Assembly (NCBI GenBank): GCA_014238155.1 | Contig: JABABQ010000034.1 | Location: 1-64,000 of the forward strand | From: Rhizobiaceae bacterium | GTDB lineage: Bacteria; Pseudomonadota; Alphaproteobacteria; Rhizobiales; Rhizobiaceae | Direction of reading: 5' to 3' | DNA: 64,000 nt | Made by a program: the position numbers and the translations under genes | In this document: in pieces, positions 55,573-64,000 of the stretch | Layout of the letters: each line of letters opens with the position of its first letter | How positions within the stretch are numbered: the first letter of the stretch is position 1 | The notes under the pieces: model-generated | The model's database searches: none | Told to the model about the DNA's origin: nothing | Seen by the model: only the letters and a program-made list of their open reading frames with translations

Positions 55573-56340
55573 ATGGCCAAACCTACAATTTGCTTCATTG
55601 CCAATTCCACCGACATTGCAAAGCAGTCTTGCGCCGCTCTGATCGAACGCTATGGGCAGACCGACCGCGACAAGGCGAATATAATCGTCGCCCTGGGCGG
55701 CGATGGATTCATGCTGCAAACCCAATTGGATTTCATGAATTCAGGAACGCCAGTATTCGGAATGAATAAGGGCACCGTCGGTTTTTTGATGAACGAATAT
55801 CGTGATGAAGATCTCTATCAACGATTGGATCTGGCACTAAGAGCGACCATTCATCCCTTGCAGATGGTGGCGATCGACGAAGACGGAAAGCGCCATGAAT
55901 CAATGGCGTTCAACGAAGTTTCCCTCTTTCGTCAGTCTCATCAAGCTGCGAAGTTACGTATCGAAATTGATGGCAAGGAACGCATGGCGGTGTTGTCGTG
56001 TGACGGTATAATGGTGGCGACACCGCAAGGTTCAACCGCCTACAATCTGTCGGCTCATGGCCCGATTTTGCCGCTTAAATCTCCATTGCTTGCGTTGACT
56101 CCGGTCAGTGCCTTTCGCCCAAGAAACTGGCGCGGAGCACTGTTGCCAAACACCGCAAAGGTTCACATCACCGTGCTGGAACCCGACAAGCGTCCGATAA
56201 ACGCGGTCGCCGACAATACCGAAATAAAATCTGCAGTCGAAGTCTTTATACACGAAGACCGGGATGCCAGCGGCATATTGCTGTTCGACCCAGAACATAC
56301 CTGGGACGAACGCATTCTTGATGAACAGTTTCGGTATTAG
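55573..56340 (+). CDS. nadK: NAD kinase
   Basis: A 255-residue protein. LGGDGFMLQT is the family GGDG motif (about 41), NKGTVGFLMNE the second and ATPQGSTAYN the conserved triphosphate/NAD site (about 155). It phosphorylates NAD to NADP in the cytoplasm. Placement directly after pntAB groups NADP formation with NADP reduction. The size is typical of alphaproteobacterial NadK. Confidence 0.93.
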   Translation: MAKPTICFIANSTDIAKQSCAALIERYGQTDRDKANIIVALGGDGFMLQTQLDFMNSGTPVFGMNKGTVGFLMNEYRDEDLYQRLDLALRATIHPLQMVAIDEDGKRHESMAFNEVSLFRQSHQAAKLRIEIDGKERMAVLSCDGIMVATPQGSTAYNLSAHGPILPLKSPLLALTPVSAFRPRNWRGALLPNTAKVHITVLEPDKRPINAVADNTEIKSAVEVFIHEDRDASGILLFDPEHTWDERILDEQFRY

Positions 56341-56346
56341 AGCCGC

Positions 56347-57459
56347 TCAGGCCGCTGCCAACATCAGCTGACGGCTGTAATCTTGCGCGGCTTCGCGGTT
56401 GACCTCGCAGGCCATCTGGCTGAGCATTGCAAGCAGAGCGCCATCCACCTGTTGATCGGCTTCAGCCCGCGAAATGATCTGGCCGATCAATTGCGGCATT
56501 TCCTGTGGTGCGCGCCATGCTTCGATTGCGGCAACGAAAACCGGATAAGCCGAACTTGGCAGACCCGTGCGTCCGTAAAGCGATTTGAAGGCAGCCACGC
56601 GTCCATCATCGACAATTGACTGAACCCGTTTCAAGGACGCACCGCTGAGGAGTGACAATGCGTTTTCAAGAAGCGCCGCATGGCCCATGCAGCAGGCACG
56701 GATCAACAAGGCTGCGCTCAACTGGCCGGATGTTTGCAAATGTTCAACAAATTCCGGCATCTGCTCTGGTGCGGTTTGCATGGCGATTTCGACCGTAACT
56801 TTATTGCGGGCATCGTTGGCGGTGTTCTGCAAACGGCCAGGGTCTCCCCAGCCCATTGTATCGGCGAAATTCAACAGGCAACCAGACAATCGGTTTGCCA
56901 GCATTTGCCGGGTCGCGGCGCCAATGCCGTCGTCGTCCAGGAGTATTGTACGTATATCGGCATCGTCGCCGAGTCGCTCCGCAATGTCGTGTTTCAGGCC
57001 TGGACCAAGTACAACCTGTCGATTTTGCATCAATTGGCAAATGGCATCAGCTCCTGCATGTTTGACCAGCCCACGAATTGTATCTCCATCCAGTTCCTCG
57101 CGGTTTGCGATGGCACACTGGATGGCCACCTCACCCCGGCAAACTGCATCGATCAGGTCTCGACTGCGCAAAATGGTTGATTGAGCATAAATATTTTCAG
57201 CAACTTCGGTGATGTCGCGGGCCAATGCCCAGACCAGATGACGCGGCGCGTTATCGCAGCGCGCGACTGCTTGGGCCAACGCTTTTCGCACTTTCGAGCT
57301 GGGATCTTCCAGATAAAGAGTCAGGGCCTGTTCGACATCGGACCGGTCCGCTTCGGGAATCCGGCCGTTAAATAACTTCACAGCCAAACGACTGATTGCC
57401 TTGGCTCTTTGATCTGCACCTGACTGAACAGACCACGTCATAAAACGCTCTACAAACAT
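56347..57459 (-). CDS. DUF2336 domain-containing protein
   Basis: A 370-residue helical protein with HEAT-like features (RSDVEQALTLYLEDPSSKVRKALAQAVA; DTIRGLVKHAGADAI). The opening pattern matches DUF2336 proteins common in alphaproteobacteria, whose function is not established. I use ATG 57459 (MFVERFMTWSV); the frame runs to 57516, which would add a hydrophobic stretch with little support. Convergent with nadK, 6-nt gap. Confidence 0.72.
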   Translation of the reverse strand: MFVERFMTWSVQSGADQRAKAISRLAVKLFNGRIPEADRSDVEQALTLYLEDPSSKVRKALAQAVARCDNAPRHLVWALARDITEVAENIYAQSTILRSRDLIDAVCRGEVAIQCAIANREELDGDTIRGLVKHAGADAICQLMQNRQVVLGPGLKHDIAERLGDDADIRTILLDDDGIGAATRQMLANRLSGCLLNFADTMGWGDPGRLQNTANDARNKVTVEIAMQTAPEQMPEFVEHLQTSGQLSAALLIRACCMGHAALLENALSLLSGASLKRVQSIVDDGRVAAFKSLYGRTGLPSSAYPVFVAAIEAWRAPQEMPQLIGQIISRAEADQQVDGALLAMLSQMACEVNREAAQDYSRQLMLAAA

Positions 57460-57649
57460 ATTACTACCCAACACCACAGTTACCACTAAACCCACCCGAC
57501 CTACCCGGGATTGCAAATGAGGCTACACAAAAGTTCTTAACCGAACGTTCACCATAAATATTTGCAATTTGATAAGCTTGATTTCGAGCAGAGGACATGC
57601 TGCACGATAGGTAAGAGATGCCGCCCCTGTTTGGCGATTGGAGTAAAAG

Positions 57650-58111
57650 TTGGCCGGATTGTATTTTGAAGAATTTCAGGAAGGTCAGGTGTTTGAACAT
57701 GAGTTGCGCAAAACGCTGACCGAGAGTGACAACATGTTGTTTTCAACCATGACGCTCAATCCGCAACCGCTGCATATCGACCGGCACTTTTCGCAACAAA
57801 CCGACTGGGGCCAACCGCTTATGAACTCGGTACTGACGTTGGGACTTGTTATCGGAGTTTCCGTTGGCGATACAACGCTGTGTACGACGATCGGCAATCT
57901 TGGCATGAAGGACACACAATTTCCGCATCCGGTGTTTCAGGGGGATACGATAAGAGCCACCACCGAGGTAGTTGGAGTGCGGGCATCGCGATCAAAACCT
58001 GACCGGGGGATCGTCGACTTCCTGCACAAGGGGTACAATCAGGATGACGTCCTGGTTTGCCAATGCCACCGGCAGGCCATGATGCTGCGCAAACCACAGG
58101 GAGCCGGTTGA
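57650..58111 (+). CDS. MaoC-family hot-dog dehydratase
   Basis: A 153-residue single hot-dog domain with a MaoC-type hydratase pattern (TESDNMLFSTMTLNPQPLHIDRHFS, Asp/Asn and His pair) followed by NSVLTLGLVIGVSVGDTT. It likely hydrates an enoyl-CoA such as mesaconyl- or itaconyl-CoA. TTG 57650 has GGAG 6 nt upstream. Its stop overlaps the next start by 1 nt (TGATG), so it works with the CitE-like lyase; the pair resembles a citramalyl/malyl-CoA hydratase-lyase module. Confidence 0.8.
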   Translation: MAGLYFEEFQEGQVFEHELRKTLTESDNMLFSTMTLNPQPLHIDRHFSQQTDWGQPLMNSVLTLGLVIGVSVGDTTLCTTIGNLGMKDTQFPHPVFQGDTIRATTEVVGVRASRSKPDRGIVDFLHKGYNQDDVLVCQCHRQAMMLRKPQGAG

Positions 58112-58989
58112 TGCGATCTGGTCTGTTCGTTCCCGGAGACAGCGAAAAGAAACTGACCAAGGGTATTTCCTGCGGTGCGGACAGTCTTTTTGTTGACCTG
58201 GAAGACTCCGTATCTTTGGACAATAAGCAGTTCGCACGTCAGATCGCCAGCGGGTTTCTCAGCGAAGTGAACCAACAGGCTCAACGACCCGGTTTGTTTG
58301 TGCGGGTCAATGCATTTGATACTGAACTGACCGAAGACGATCTCGCTATCGTGATGAAGTCTCGTCCTGATGGTATTGTACTACCCAAATGCGAGCATGG
58401 TCAGGATGTCACCCGCCTGGATGCAATTTTGCGGGTTCATGAAGTCGAAAATGACATCGTGGACGGGTCCACGAAGATCATCGCCATCATCACCGAATCG
58501 GCGATCGGTGCGCTGAACGCCGGCACATATCGACGCTCCAGCAAACGTCTGCAGGCCGTTGCATGGGGGGCTGAAGATTTATCAGCTGATATCGGTTCAG
58601 CTCGCCGAAAAGAAGATGGCACCTATCGGGATGTCTTTCGCTATGCCCGTGTTCAAACCTTGCTCGGCGCGATCGCTGCTGGCGTCGAACCAATTGACAC
58701 AGTCTATACTGATTTTCGCGACGAGGCGGGATTGGCGCGGGAATGCCGCGAAGGCAAGCTCGACGGGTTTACCGCCAAAATGGCAATTCATCCGGCGCAG
58801 GTGCCGATCATCAATCAAATTTATACACCCGGTGCCGACGAAATTGCTCGGGCGCAAAAGATAGTTGATGCATTTGATGCGGCGGGAAATCCAGGCGTTT
58901 TGGGCGTCGATGGCGAGATGCTGGACCGCCCTCACTTGCGCAAAGCGCAAAACCTTCTGACAAGATATAAGCGATTGAAACTGAAATGA
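58111..58989 (+). CDS. HpcH/HpaI-CitE-family CoA-ester lyase
   Basis: A 292-residue TIM-barrel lyase. RSGLFVPGDSEKKLTK is the family N-terminus, SLFVDLEDSV carries the metal Glu/Asp, FVRVNAFDTE the CoA-loop Arg and AVAWGAEDLSADIGS the second metal Asp. FTAKMAIHPAQVPIIN is the family C-terminal motif. It probably cleaves or forms malyl-CoA or citramalyl-CoA. The start is fixed by homology and the overlap with the MaoC stop. Its stop overlaps the truncated GNAT start (ATGA). Confidence 0.83.
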   Translation: MRSGLFVPGDSEKKLTKGISCGADSLFVDLEDSVSLDNKQFARQIASGFLSEVNQQAQRPGLFVRVNAFDTELTEDDLAIVMKSRPDGIVLPKCEHGQDVTRLDAILRVHEVENDIVDGSTKIIAIITESAIGALNAGTYRRSSKRLQAVAWGAEDLSADIGSARRKEDGTYRDVFRYARVQTLLGAIAAGVEPIDTVYTDFRDEAGLARECREGKLDGFTAKMAIHPAQVPIINQIYTPGADEIARAQKIVDAFDAAGNPGVLGVDGEMLDRPHLRKAQNLLTRYKRLKLK

Positions 58990-59060
58990 ATGACGTCCTG
59001 ACAATCCGCAGGGCGCAAGTTGAAGATTTTCAACAAGTGGTTGCGCTAATCCGCGCGCCG
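58986..59060 (+). pseudogene. truncated GNAT acetyltransferase N-terminus
   Basis: ATG 58986 overlaps the lyase stop. The first 25 codons read LTIRRAQVEDFQQVVALIR, a typical GNAT opening strand and helix. The similarity ends there, and the frame runs into the terminator of the downstream cold-shock gene and stops at 59171. The rest of the acetyltransferase is missing, so a deletion or rearrangement has joined the two regions. Confidence 0.5.
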
Positions 59061-59074
59061 GTTAACCCAGCCAA

Positions 59075-59111
59075 CAAAAAAGCCGCCGTTTCTGGAGGAA
59101 AAGGCGGCTTT
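59075..59111 (-). terminator. intrinsic terminator of the cold-shock gene
   Basis: 9-bp arms (59079-59087, 59103-59111) followed on the minus strand by a six-T run. It lies 37 nt after the cspA-like stop. Confidence 0.8.
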
Positions 59112-59148
59112 GACATTCGGTTTGAGCCGGTTGGCTCAGATTGTGACT

Positions 59149-59358
59149 TTAAGAAGCTTCGATTTTGCTAACGGCAGGCTTGCCGGAACGCGGATCGACG
59201 TCAGTCTCAAAACTCACTTTTTGGCCTTCAGAAAGGCCCGTCAATCCGTTACGCTCAAGAGCAGTGGCGTGAACAAATACGTCCTTGCCGCCGTCGTCTG
59301 GCTGGATAAAGCCAAATCCCTTGGTTTCGTTGTAGAATTTTACGGTACCTGTGGTCAT
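59149..59358 (-). CDS. cold-shock domain protein (CspA family)
   Basis: A 69-residue single OB-fold RNA/DNA-binding protein. RNP1 is KGFGFIQP and RNP2 DVFVHATAL. It melts RNA structure in the cytoplasm, or acts as an RNA chaperone. Monocistronic, with its own terminator and a long (up to 230 nt) non-coding stretch upstream that may be a regulated 5' leader. Confidence 0.93.
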   Translation of the reverse strand: MTTGTVKFYNETKGFGFIQPDDGGKDVFVHATALERNGLTGLSEGQKVSFETDVDPRSGKPAVSKIEAS

Positions 59359-59589
59359 GGTAGTTCTTTCACTTCAAGTTTGCATTGAGACACGAAATTG
59401 TGCCCCTGTATTTCGAGATTGGAGAATAGTCTGAATGCAAAACCATCGGCGATGGGGAGGCAGAGCAGGTGTTCGTCAAACATCGATAACATCAACTAGG
59501 CATGAATTACGACTTTAACAAGTCATATTGCGCTGTTGGTAAAATAAAGTTGAACGCGGAAAACCGTGAAACACTTCCAATCATCACGC

Positions 59590-60189
59590 TTATTGTGGCC
59601 TCACCAGCTCGAACAATTCATCAAGACACACATAGTCGTGATAACCAGAACGCAAGATCGGATCAGCTTTCATGGTGTCAAAACGGCCCTCTGGTGTGAT
59701 CATCGCATCGTCGATATGAACACCTACCACCTGTCCCAGTATCAGGAAATATGGCGCCTTTGTTCCATCAAGTAACGTTGGATTGATGATTTCCAACAAT
59801 TTGCACTCCAGCGCCGCAGCAGCACCACTCACTCGAGGACAGGCCACAGTTTCACCGGCGGCCATTTCCAGACCAGCCTTTTCGAATTCATTGACCCCTG
59901 GAGGCAGCATGGCTGAGGTGATGTTCATCTCTTCCTTCATGGAGCGACTGACATAGTTGAAGGTGAATTCGCCCGTCTGGGAGATATTCTTGGCGCTGTC
60001 TTTCAAGCCGCCGGAAGAAAACATCAATATTGGGGGCGTGTCACAGACCCCATTGAAGAATGAATAAGGTGCAAGGTTGGGCAGTCCCTCACTGTCGAGA
60101 CTGGAAATCCATCCAATCGGGCGCGGAGCAACAATGGCTTTGAAGGGGTTGTAAGGAAGCCCATGTGGTTCGTCTGCTTTGTAGAACAT
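59590..60189 (-). CDS. flavin reductase family protein (FMN-binding split barrel)
   Basis: A 199-residue protein with IVAPRPIGWISSLD and NLAPYSFFNGVCDTPP, the flavin-binding stretch of the DIM6/NTAB group. It could reduce FMN for an oxygenase or act on small molecules. It follows the nitroreductase gene by 5 nt in the same direction. Confidence 0.8.
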   Translation of the reverse strand: MFYKADEPHGLPYNPFKAIVAPRPIGWISSLDSEGLPNLAPYSFFNGVCDTPPILMFSSGGLKDSAKNISQTGEFTFNYVSRSMKEEMNITSAMLPPGVNEFEKAGLEMAAGETVACPRVSGAAAALECKLLEIINPTLLDGTKAPYFLILGQVVGVHIDDAMITPEGRFDTMKADPILRSGYHDYVCLDELFELVRPQ

Positions 60190-60194
60190 AATTG

Positions 60195-60764
60195 CTAGCT
60201 TTCTCGTATGGAGAAATGATTGTCGATCTCGGGCCTTGGCCGTTCTGATTTGGCAATTTCTGAAGTGCCTATGTGAATAATCCCGGCAATCTGTTCACCG
60301 TCCTTCAGCCCTAGAATTTTACGGGCCTTGTCTTCATAGACATACCAGGCCGTCAGCCACTGGGCTTCAAAGCCTAGTGAATTTGATGCGATCAGCGTGT
60401 TCATACAGGCTGCACCAGCCGACAGGTGCTGTTCCCAAATCGGTATTTTTGGATGTGCTTGCGCAGTGCTGATAACCACCAACACACAAGGCGCATGAAG
60501 TAGTTTACGGGTGGCCTGTACCTGCTTTTCTCGATCGGGCATATCTTCCAAGCCCGCAAGCAGTTGCAGCAGATCTTCGTGAATTTTTTGCCGCACCGGG
60601 CCTGGCCACAATTCAAATCGCCAGGGAGCCAGTTTTCCGTGATCGGGAACCCGGGTAGCTACATGCAATATTGTGCGCAATTGCGTGTCGTCGGGGCCCG
60701 GCGGATCCAGAGTGAGCGACAGCGAGGAGCGTCGTGTTTTCATATATTCTGTGAGATCTGTCAT
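60195..60764 (-). CDS. nitroreductase family protein
   Basis: A 189-residue FMN protein. KTRRSSLSLTLDPPG and RVPDHGKLAPWRFELW are the FMN-binding start, and the C-terminal IAGIIHIGTSEIAKSERPRPE closes the fold. It is the short, YdjA-like type. First gene of a pair with the flavin reductase. The substrate is unknown. Confidence 0.82.
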   Translation of the reverse strand: MTDLTEYMKTRRSSLSLTLDPPGPDDTQLRTILHVATRVPDHGKLAPWRFELWPGPVRQKIHEDLLQLLAGLEDMPDREKQVQATRKLLHAPCVLVVISTAQAHPKIPIWEQHLSAGAACMNTLIASNSLGFEAQWLTAWYVYEDKARKILGLKDGEQIAGIIHIGTSEIAKSERPRPEIDNHFSIRES

Positions 60765-60850
60765 CGTTGAACTTACTTTGTTTCGACGAACCTTACCTAC
60801 TTCACCAATTGCGACTTGAAAATGCCATAAGAGTAAGAGAAAGGTTCGAA

Positions 60851-61723
60851 ATGCAAATTCGAGTCTTTATTGCTGGCCTAATTCTTCTGATTGCGTTCCC
60901 GTCATGGGCACAGAATGCAAACGTGGAGTATTCGGCCGGACTGTCGCCTTCCAATAACACCCGTCCAGCATATCAATTGTTGCTCGATGCGTATTTGGTA
61001 TCTGAAGGTCCCGCCATCGAACGAGGAGTGGTGTGGCGAGTATTTCGCGACAAAGCCGATATCGACGGGAAGTTACCGGTTATCGCAACCGCGCGCGGGG
61101 GCTCCGCATCAATCAACCTGAATTCGGGCACATATCTGGTTCACGCAGCATTTGGCCGTGCCGGTGCCAGCAAGCGCATTAACATTGGCGCCGAAAATTT
61201 GGCCGAAAGCTTCATTCTCCAAGCCGGTGGATTGGTGCTGAATGCGGAGACGGCAAATCATGTAATTCAGCCCAAACATCTGCGTTTTTCTATTTTCGAA
61301 AGACAGCAGAATGAAGAAGGCCAACGCAAAATGATCGCTCCCAATGTAGAGCCAAATAAAATTGTCCAGCTCAACGAAGGCACTTATCATGTGCTTTCAC
61401 GCTACGGCACGATTAACGCCACCGTGCGAGCCGATCTTGAAGTCAAGGCCGGTCAAGTCACCAAAGCCGTCTTGCAGCACCGCGGCGCCGGTGTATCTCT
61501 CAGGCTCGTTTCAAGGCCCGGAGGTGACCCGGTTGCCAACACTTCCTGGTCGGTCTTCACCGAAGATGGAGACAATGTTTTCAGCAGCCAGTTGGTGTCG
61601 CCGTTCCTGGTCCTTGCAGAGGGATCGTATGAAGCGGTCGTGCGCAACGGTGACGACAATTATCGACGGACTTTCGCGGTTCGATCCGGGGAGAATGCCG
61701 CAATTGAAGTTCTGCTGGAATAA
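60851..61723 (+). CDS. secreted protein of unknown function
   Basis: A 290-residue protein with a signal peptide (MQIRVFIAGLILLIAFPSWA, cleavage before QNAN). ATG 60851 has AGAAAGG about 7 nt upstream; the frame from 60767 is not needed. After the signal it seems to hold three similar beta domains of about 90 residues (SWSVFTEDGDNVFSSQLV and related VWRVFRDKADIDG), each ending in a 'SYEAVVRNGDDNYRR' type strand. I do not recognise a named family. Convergent with thrS. Confidence 0.72.
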   Translation: MQIRVFIAGLILLIAFPSWAQNANVEYSAGLSPSNNTRPAYQLLLDAYLVSEGPAIERGVVWRVFRDKADIDGKLPVIATARGGSASINLNSGTYLVHAAFGRAGASKRINIGAENLAESFILQAGGLVLNAETANHVIQPKHLRFSIFERQQNEEGQRKMIAPNVEPNKIVQLNEGTYHVLSRYGTINATVRADLEVKAGQVTKAVLQHRGAGVSLRLVSRPGGDPVANTSWSVFTEDGDNVFSSQLVSPFLVLAEGSYEAVVRNGDDNYRRTFAVRSGENAAIEVLLE

Positions 61724-61740
61724 ACCGCATCCGGAGCCGT

Positions 61741-63732
61741 TCAGTGACGGTTGGCCCGGGCCAGTTTTTTGCGCCGCACATCTGGAGGCACAGCCTCATC
61801 CGATAGACTGGTGACCGCCTCTTCCAGCGTCATCGATGCCTGATGTTTGGAACCAAGACGTCGAATACTCACGGTACCCTGTTCGGCTTCACGCGCACCA
61901 ATTGCGATAATTGCCGGGACCTTGGCCAACGAATGTTCCCGCACCTTGTAATTGATCTTTTCGTTTCGAAAATCAGTTTCCACATGCAGGCCAGCATCCC
62001 GCAATGCTTCGGCGACCTTTGCACCATAATCATCGGCTTCTGACGTGATTGTCGCAACTACCGCTTGCACCGGTGCCATCCACAGGGGGAAATGGCCTGC
62101 ATAATGCTCAATCAAGATGCCGATGAACCGCTCCATGGACCCGCAAATAGCACGGTGGACCATGACAGGTTCCTGCTTTTCCGAATTCTGATCGATGTAG
62201 AAAGCTCCGAATCTTTCTGGCAGGGCAAAATCCACTTGAGTGGTGCCGCATTGCCAGTCCCGACCGATAGCATCGCGCAAAACATACTCGAATTTTGGGC
62301 CATAAAAGGCCCCCTCACCCGGATTGAGTTCGGTTTTGATGCGACCTTCGGAGTCCGCTTCAATCTTGTCCAGAACCTTTTGCATAACGGCTTCTGCGCG
62401 GTCCCAGCCCGCATCGCTGCCGACACGCTTTTCAGGTCGGGTCGACAGTTTGACCACGATATTGTCAAAACCAAAATCAGCATAGGTGGTCAGGATCAGA
62501 TCGTTGATGCGCAGGCACTCATCTTCGAGCTGCTCAGGTGTACAGAACACATGGGCATCGTCCTGCGTAAATCCACGCACCCGCATCAGACCGTGCAGAG
62601 CACCCGAGGGCTCGTATCTGTGCACATTGCCAAATTCAGCCATTTTGACCGGCAATTCCCGATAGGAGCGCAATCCGTTCTTGAATATCTGAACGTGGCC
62701 GGGACAATTCATCGGTTTGATAGCGAATTGACGGTCGTCTTCGGTCACCGTGATAAACATGTTTTCGCGGTACCAGTCCCAGTGACCGGAAGTCTGCCAC
62801 AGCGCTTTGTCGAGGATTTGTGGCGCATTAACCTCGTCATAGCCGTGTTCTTCGATCCGTCGACGCATATAATTGACCAGATTCTGAAAAACCCGCCAGC
62901 CCTTGGCATGCCAGAAGACCACCCCGGGGCCCTCTTCTTGAAAATGAAACAGATCCATTTCGCGACCCAGTTTGCGGTGGTCACGTTTTTGCGCTTCTTC
63001 CAACATAAAGAGATAGTTCTTCAATTGCTTCTCATCGGCCCAGGCGGTGCCGTAGATACGGCTCAACATCTGGTTGTCGCTATCGCCACGCCAATAGGCA
63101 CCGGCGACGTTCATCAGCTTGAACGCGTTGCCGACATTAGCCGTTGACGGCCCATGGGGCCCCAGACACAGATCAAGCCACTCACCTTGTTTGTAAATAT
63201 TGAGATTTTGGTCAGCATCGATCGCATCAACCAGTTCCACCTTGTAGGTTTCGCCGGTTGTTTCAAAATAGGCTTTGGCGTCGTCGCGGCTCCACACTTC
63301 CTTGGAAAAAGAATCATTGCGGGCAATGATCTGACGCATTTTTTTCTCAATGACGCCCAGATCTTCGGGGGTAAATGGTTCATCGCGGTCGAAATCATAA
63401 TAAAAGCCGTTCTCGATGACCGGACCGATGGTCACCTTTGTTTGTGGCCACAAATCCTGAACGGCTTCTGCCAACACATGTGCACAATCGTGGCGAATGA
63501 GCTCCAATGCCCGTTCGTCAGCACGAGTCACAATTTCTATTTGTCCTGAATGTTCAACGGGTTCTTGTAAATCCTTCAAGTCACTGTTTAGCGTATACGC
63601 AACAGATTTCTTAGCCAGGGATTTGGAAATTCCTTCGGCGATCTGAAGCCCGGAAATGCCGGCTTCAAACTCGCGGACAGTGCCATCGGGAAATTCTAGA
63701 GATACGACGGGGGATTGGGCTGGATTTGCCAT
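61741..63732 (-). CDS. thrS: threonine--tRNA ligase
   Basis: A 663-residue enzyme. An N-terminal TGS domain ([14 protein letters not shown]), the editing domain with an HxxxH ([15 protein letters not shown]), then class II catalytic motifs ([59 protein letters not shown]). The zinc Cys/His residues are in these motifs. The start is ATG 63732 (MANPAQSP) with AGGAG 7 nt upstream; the frame goes on to 63759 without need. Charges tRNA-Thr, of which one gene is at 51823-51898. Confidence 0.95.
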   Translation of the reverse strand: MANPAQSPVVSLEFPDGTVREFEAGISGLQIAEGISKSLAKKSVAYTLNSDLKDLQEPVEHSGQIEIVTRADERALELIRHDCAHVLAEAVQDLWPQTKVTIGPVIENGFYYDFDRDEPFTPEDLGVIEKKMRQIIARNDSFSKEVWSRDDAKAYFETTGETYKVELVDAIDADQNLNIYKQGEWLDLCLGPHGPSTANVGNAFKLMNVAGAYWRGDSDNQMLSRIYGTAWADEKQLKNYLFMLEEAQKRDHRKLGREMDLFHFQEEGPGVVFWHAKGWRVFQNLVNYMRRRIEEHGYDEVNAPQILDKALWQTSGHWDWYRENMFITVTEDDRQFAIKPMNCPGHVQIFKNGLRSYRELPVKMAEFGNVHRYEPSGALHGLMRVRGFTQDDAHVFCTPEQLEDECLRINDLILTTYADFGFDNIVVKLSTRPEKRVGSDAGWDRAEAVMQKVLDKIEADSEGRIKTELNPGEGAFYGPKFEYVLRDAIGRDWQCGTTQVDFALPERFGAFYIDQNSEKQEPVMVHRAICGSMERFIGILIEHYAGHFPLWMAPVQAVVATITSEADDYGAKVAEALRDAGLHVETDFRNEKINYKVREHSLAKVPAIIAIGAREAEQGTVSIRRLGSKHQASMTLEEAVTSLSDEAVPPDVRRKKLARANRH

Positions 63733-63836
63733 GACATGCTCCTGTATCCAGTCCCGCAAACAACGCGGGTGGTTTATTTATGGCTCTGCTCTTATGCGAT
63801 GGTTTTAGCCGGGTCAACGGTTGCAAGTTTTGAAAC

Positions 63837-64000
63837 TCAATCCGGCACTGGGTCATGGCCGTGGGAACCGCCCAGTGATTTCCATGGATTGCACCTTGCA
63901 ATACGCGCCAGACTTAGCCTGCCACCACGCCACAGACCGTGGCGGGCAATGGCCTCATAGGCGTATTCGGAACAGGTCGGCAGAAATCGACAATTGCTGC
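63837..64000 (-). CDS. yidD: membrane protein insertion efficiency factor YidD, C-terminal part
   Basis: 54 codons are in the window (53 residues and the stop). They show [30 protein letters not shown] and RCNPW, with DPVPD at the end: the full core of YidD, a small membrane-associated helper of protein insertion. The 5' part is outside. thrS lies 104 nt downstream on the same strand, an order seen in Hyphomicrobiales. Confidence 0.88.
   Translation of the reverse strand, partial: SNCRFLPTCSEYAYEAIARHGLWRGGRLSLARIARCNPWKSLGGSHGHDPVPD

Noticed and set aside
63665-63901. Open frame upstream of thrS on the minus strand
   Set aside because: It is a different frame of the yidD end and the thrS leader; the yidD frame carries the conserved motifs.

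Overview
The window looks like chromosome from a marine-type alphaproteobacterium, probably Hyphomicrobiales (Rhizobiales) or a close relative. The thrS-yidD arrangement, a DUF2336 protein, the pntA/pntB form, the glxBCD-like glutamate-synthase modules and a PhnW-PhnA-PhnY phosphonate route all fit this; the placement is inferred from gene content. Several genes use TTG starts with good ribosome binding sites.

The left part (1-33.9 kb) is almost entirely catabolism of methylated amines and C-P compounds. At 0-5.4 kb (minus strand) a glutamine-synthetase-like gene, three genes resembling N-methylglutamate synthase subunits and a small unknown gene end at an intrinsic terminator, followed at once by fhs (C1-tetrahydrofolate). 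A divergent GntR regulator, a nitrilase-family hydrolase, an MFS carrier and a tiny acidic protein follow. At 9.2-13.4 kb a LysR gene faces a four-gene, translationally coupled operon: tmpA-tmpB-like oxygenases (2-trimethylaminoethylphosphonate to glycine betaine plus phosphate), an AllA-like cupin and an alkaline-phosphatase-superfamily enzyme. At 13.4-22.6 kb there is a full 2-aminoethylphosphonate (AEP) operon: Na/Pi transporter, phnW, phnA, phnY, a PbfA-like lyase and an EamA transporter, with a divergent LysR regulator. At 22.6-33.8 kb a DeoR regulator, two dimethylglycine/sarcosine-dehydrogenase-like flavoproteins, a PhnS2-T-U2-type AEP importer and a choline-kinase-like protein sit together. 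My reading is that methylated aminophosphonates and their products (glycine betaine, methylamines) are imported, cleaved and demethylated, with C1 units passing to folate and phosphate leaving through the Na/Pi transporter.

The middle part (34.06-51.9 kb) appears to be a decayed genomic island. It runs from a tRNA-Thr(UGU) gene at 51.8 kb to a degenerate, same-orientation copy of the 3' half of that tRNA at 34.06 kb. It holds a broken tyrosine-recombinase N-terminus, a frameshifted excisionase-like HTH gene and one enormous gene of 16.3 kb. That gene encodes a 5438-residue repeat protein with cadherin/tandem-95 repeats, LamG-like domains and RTX calcium-binding blocks, which looks like a type I secreted adhesin. 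No secretion genes lie nearby.

The right part (52.4-64 kb) is housekeeping: pntAB and nadK (NADP(H) supply), a DUF2336 protein, a MaoC/CitE pair with a truncated GNAT remnant behind it, a cold-shock protein, a flavin reductase/nitroreductase pair, a secreted protein of unknown role, thrS and the 3' part of yidD.
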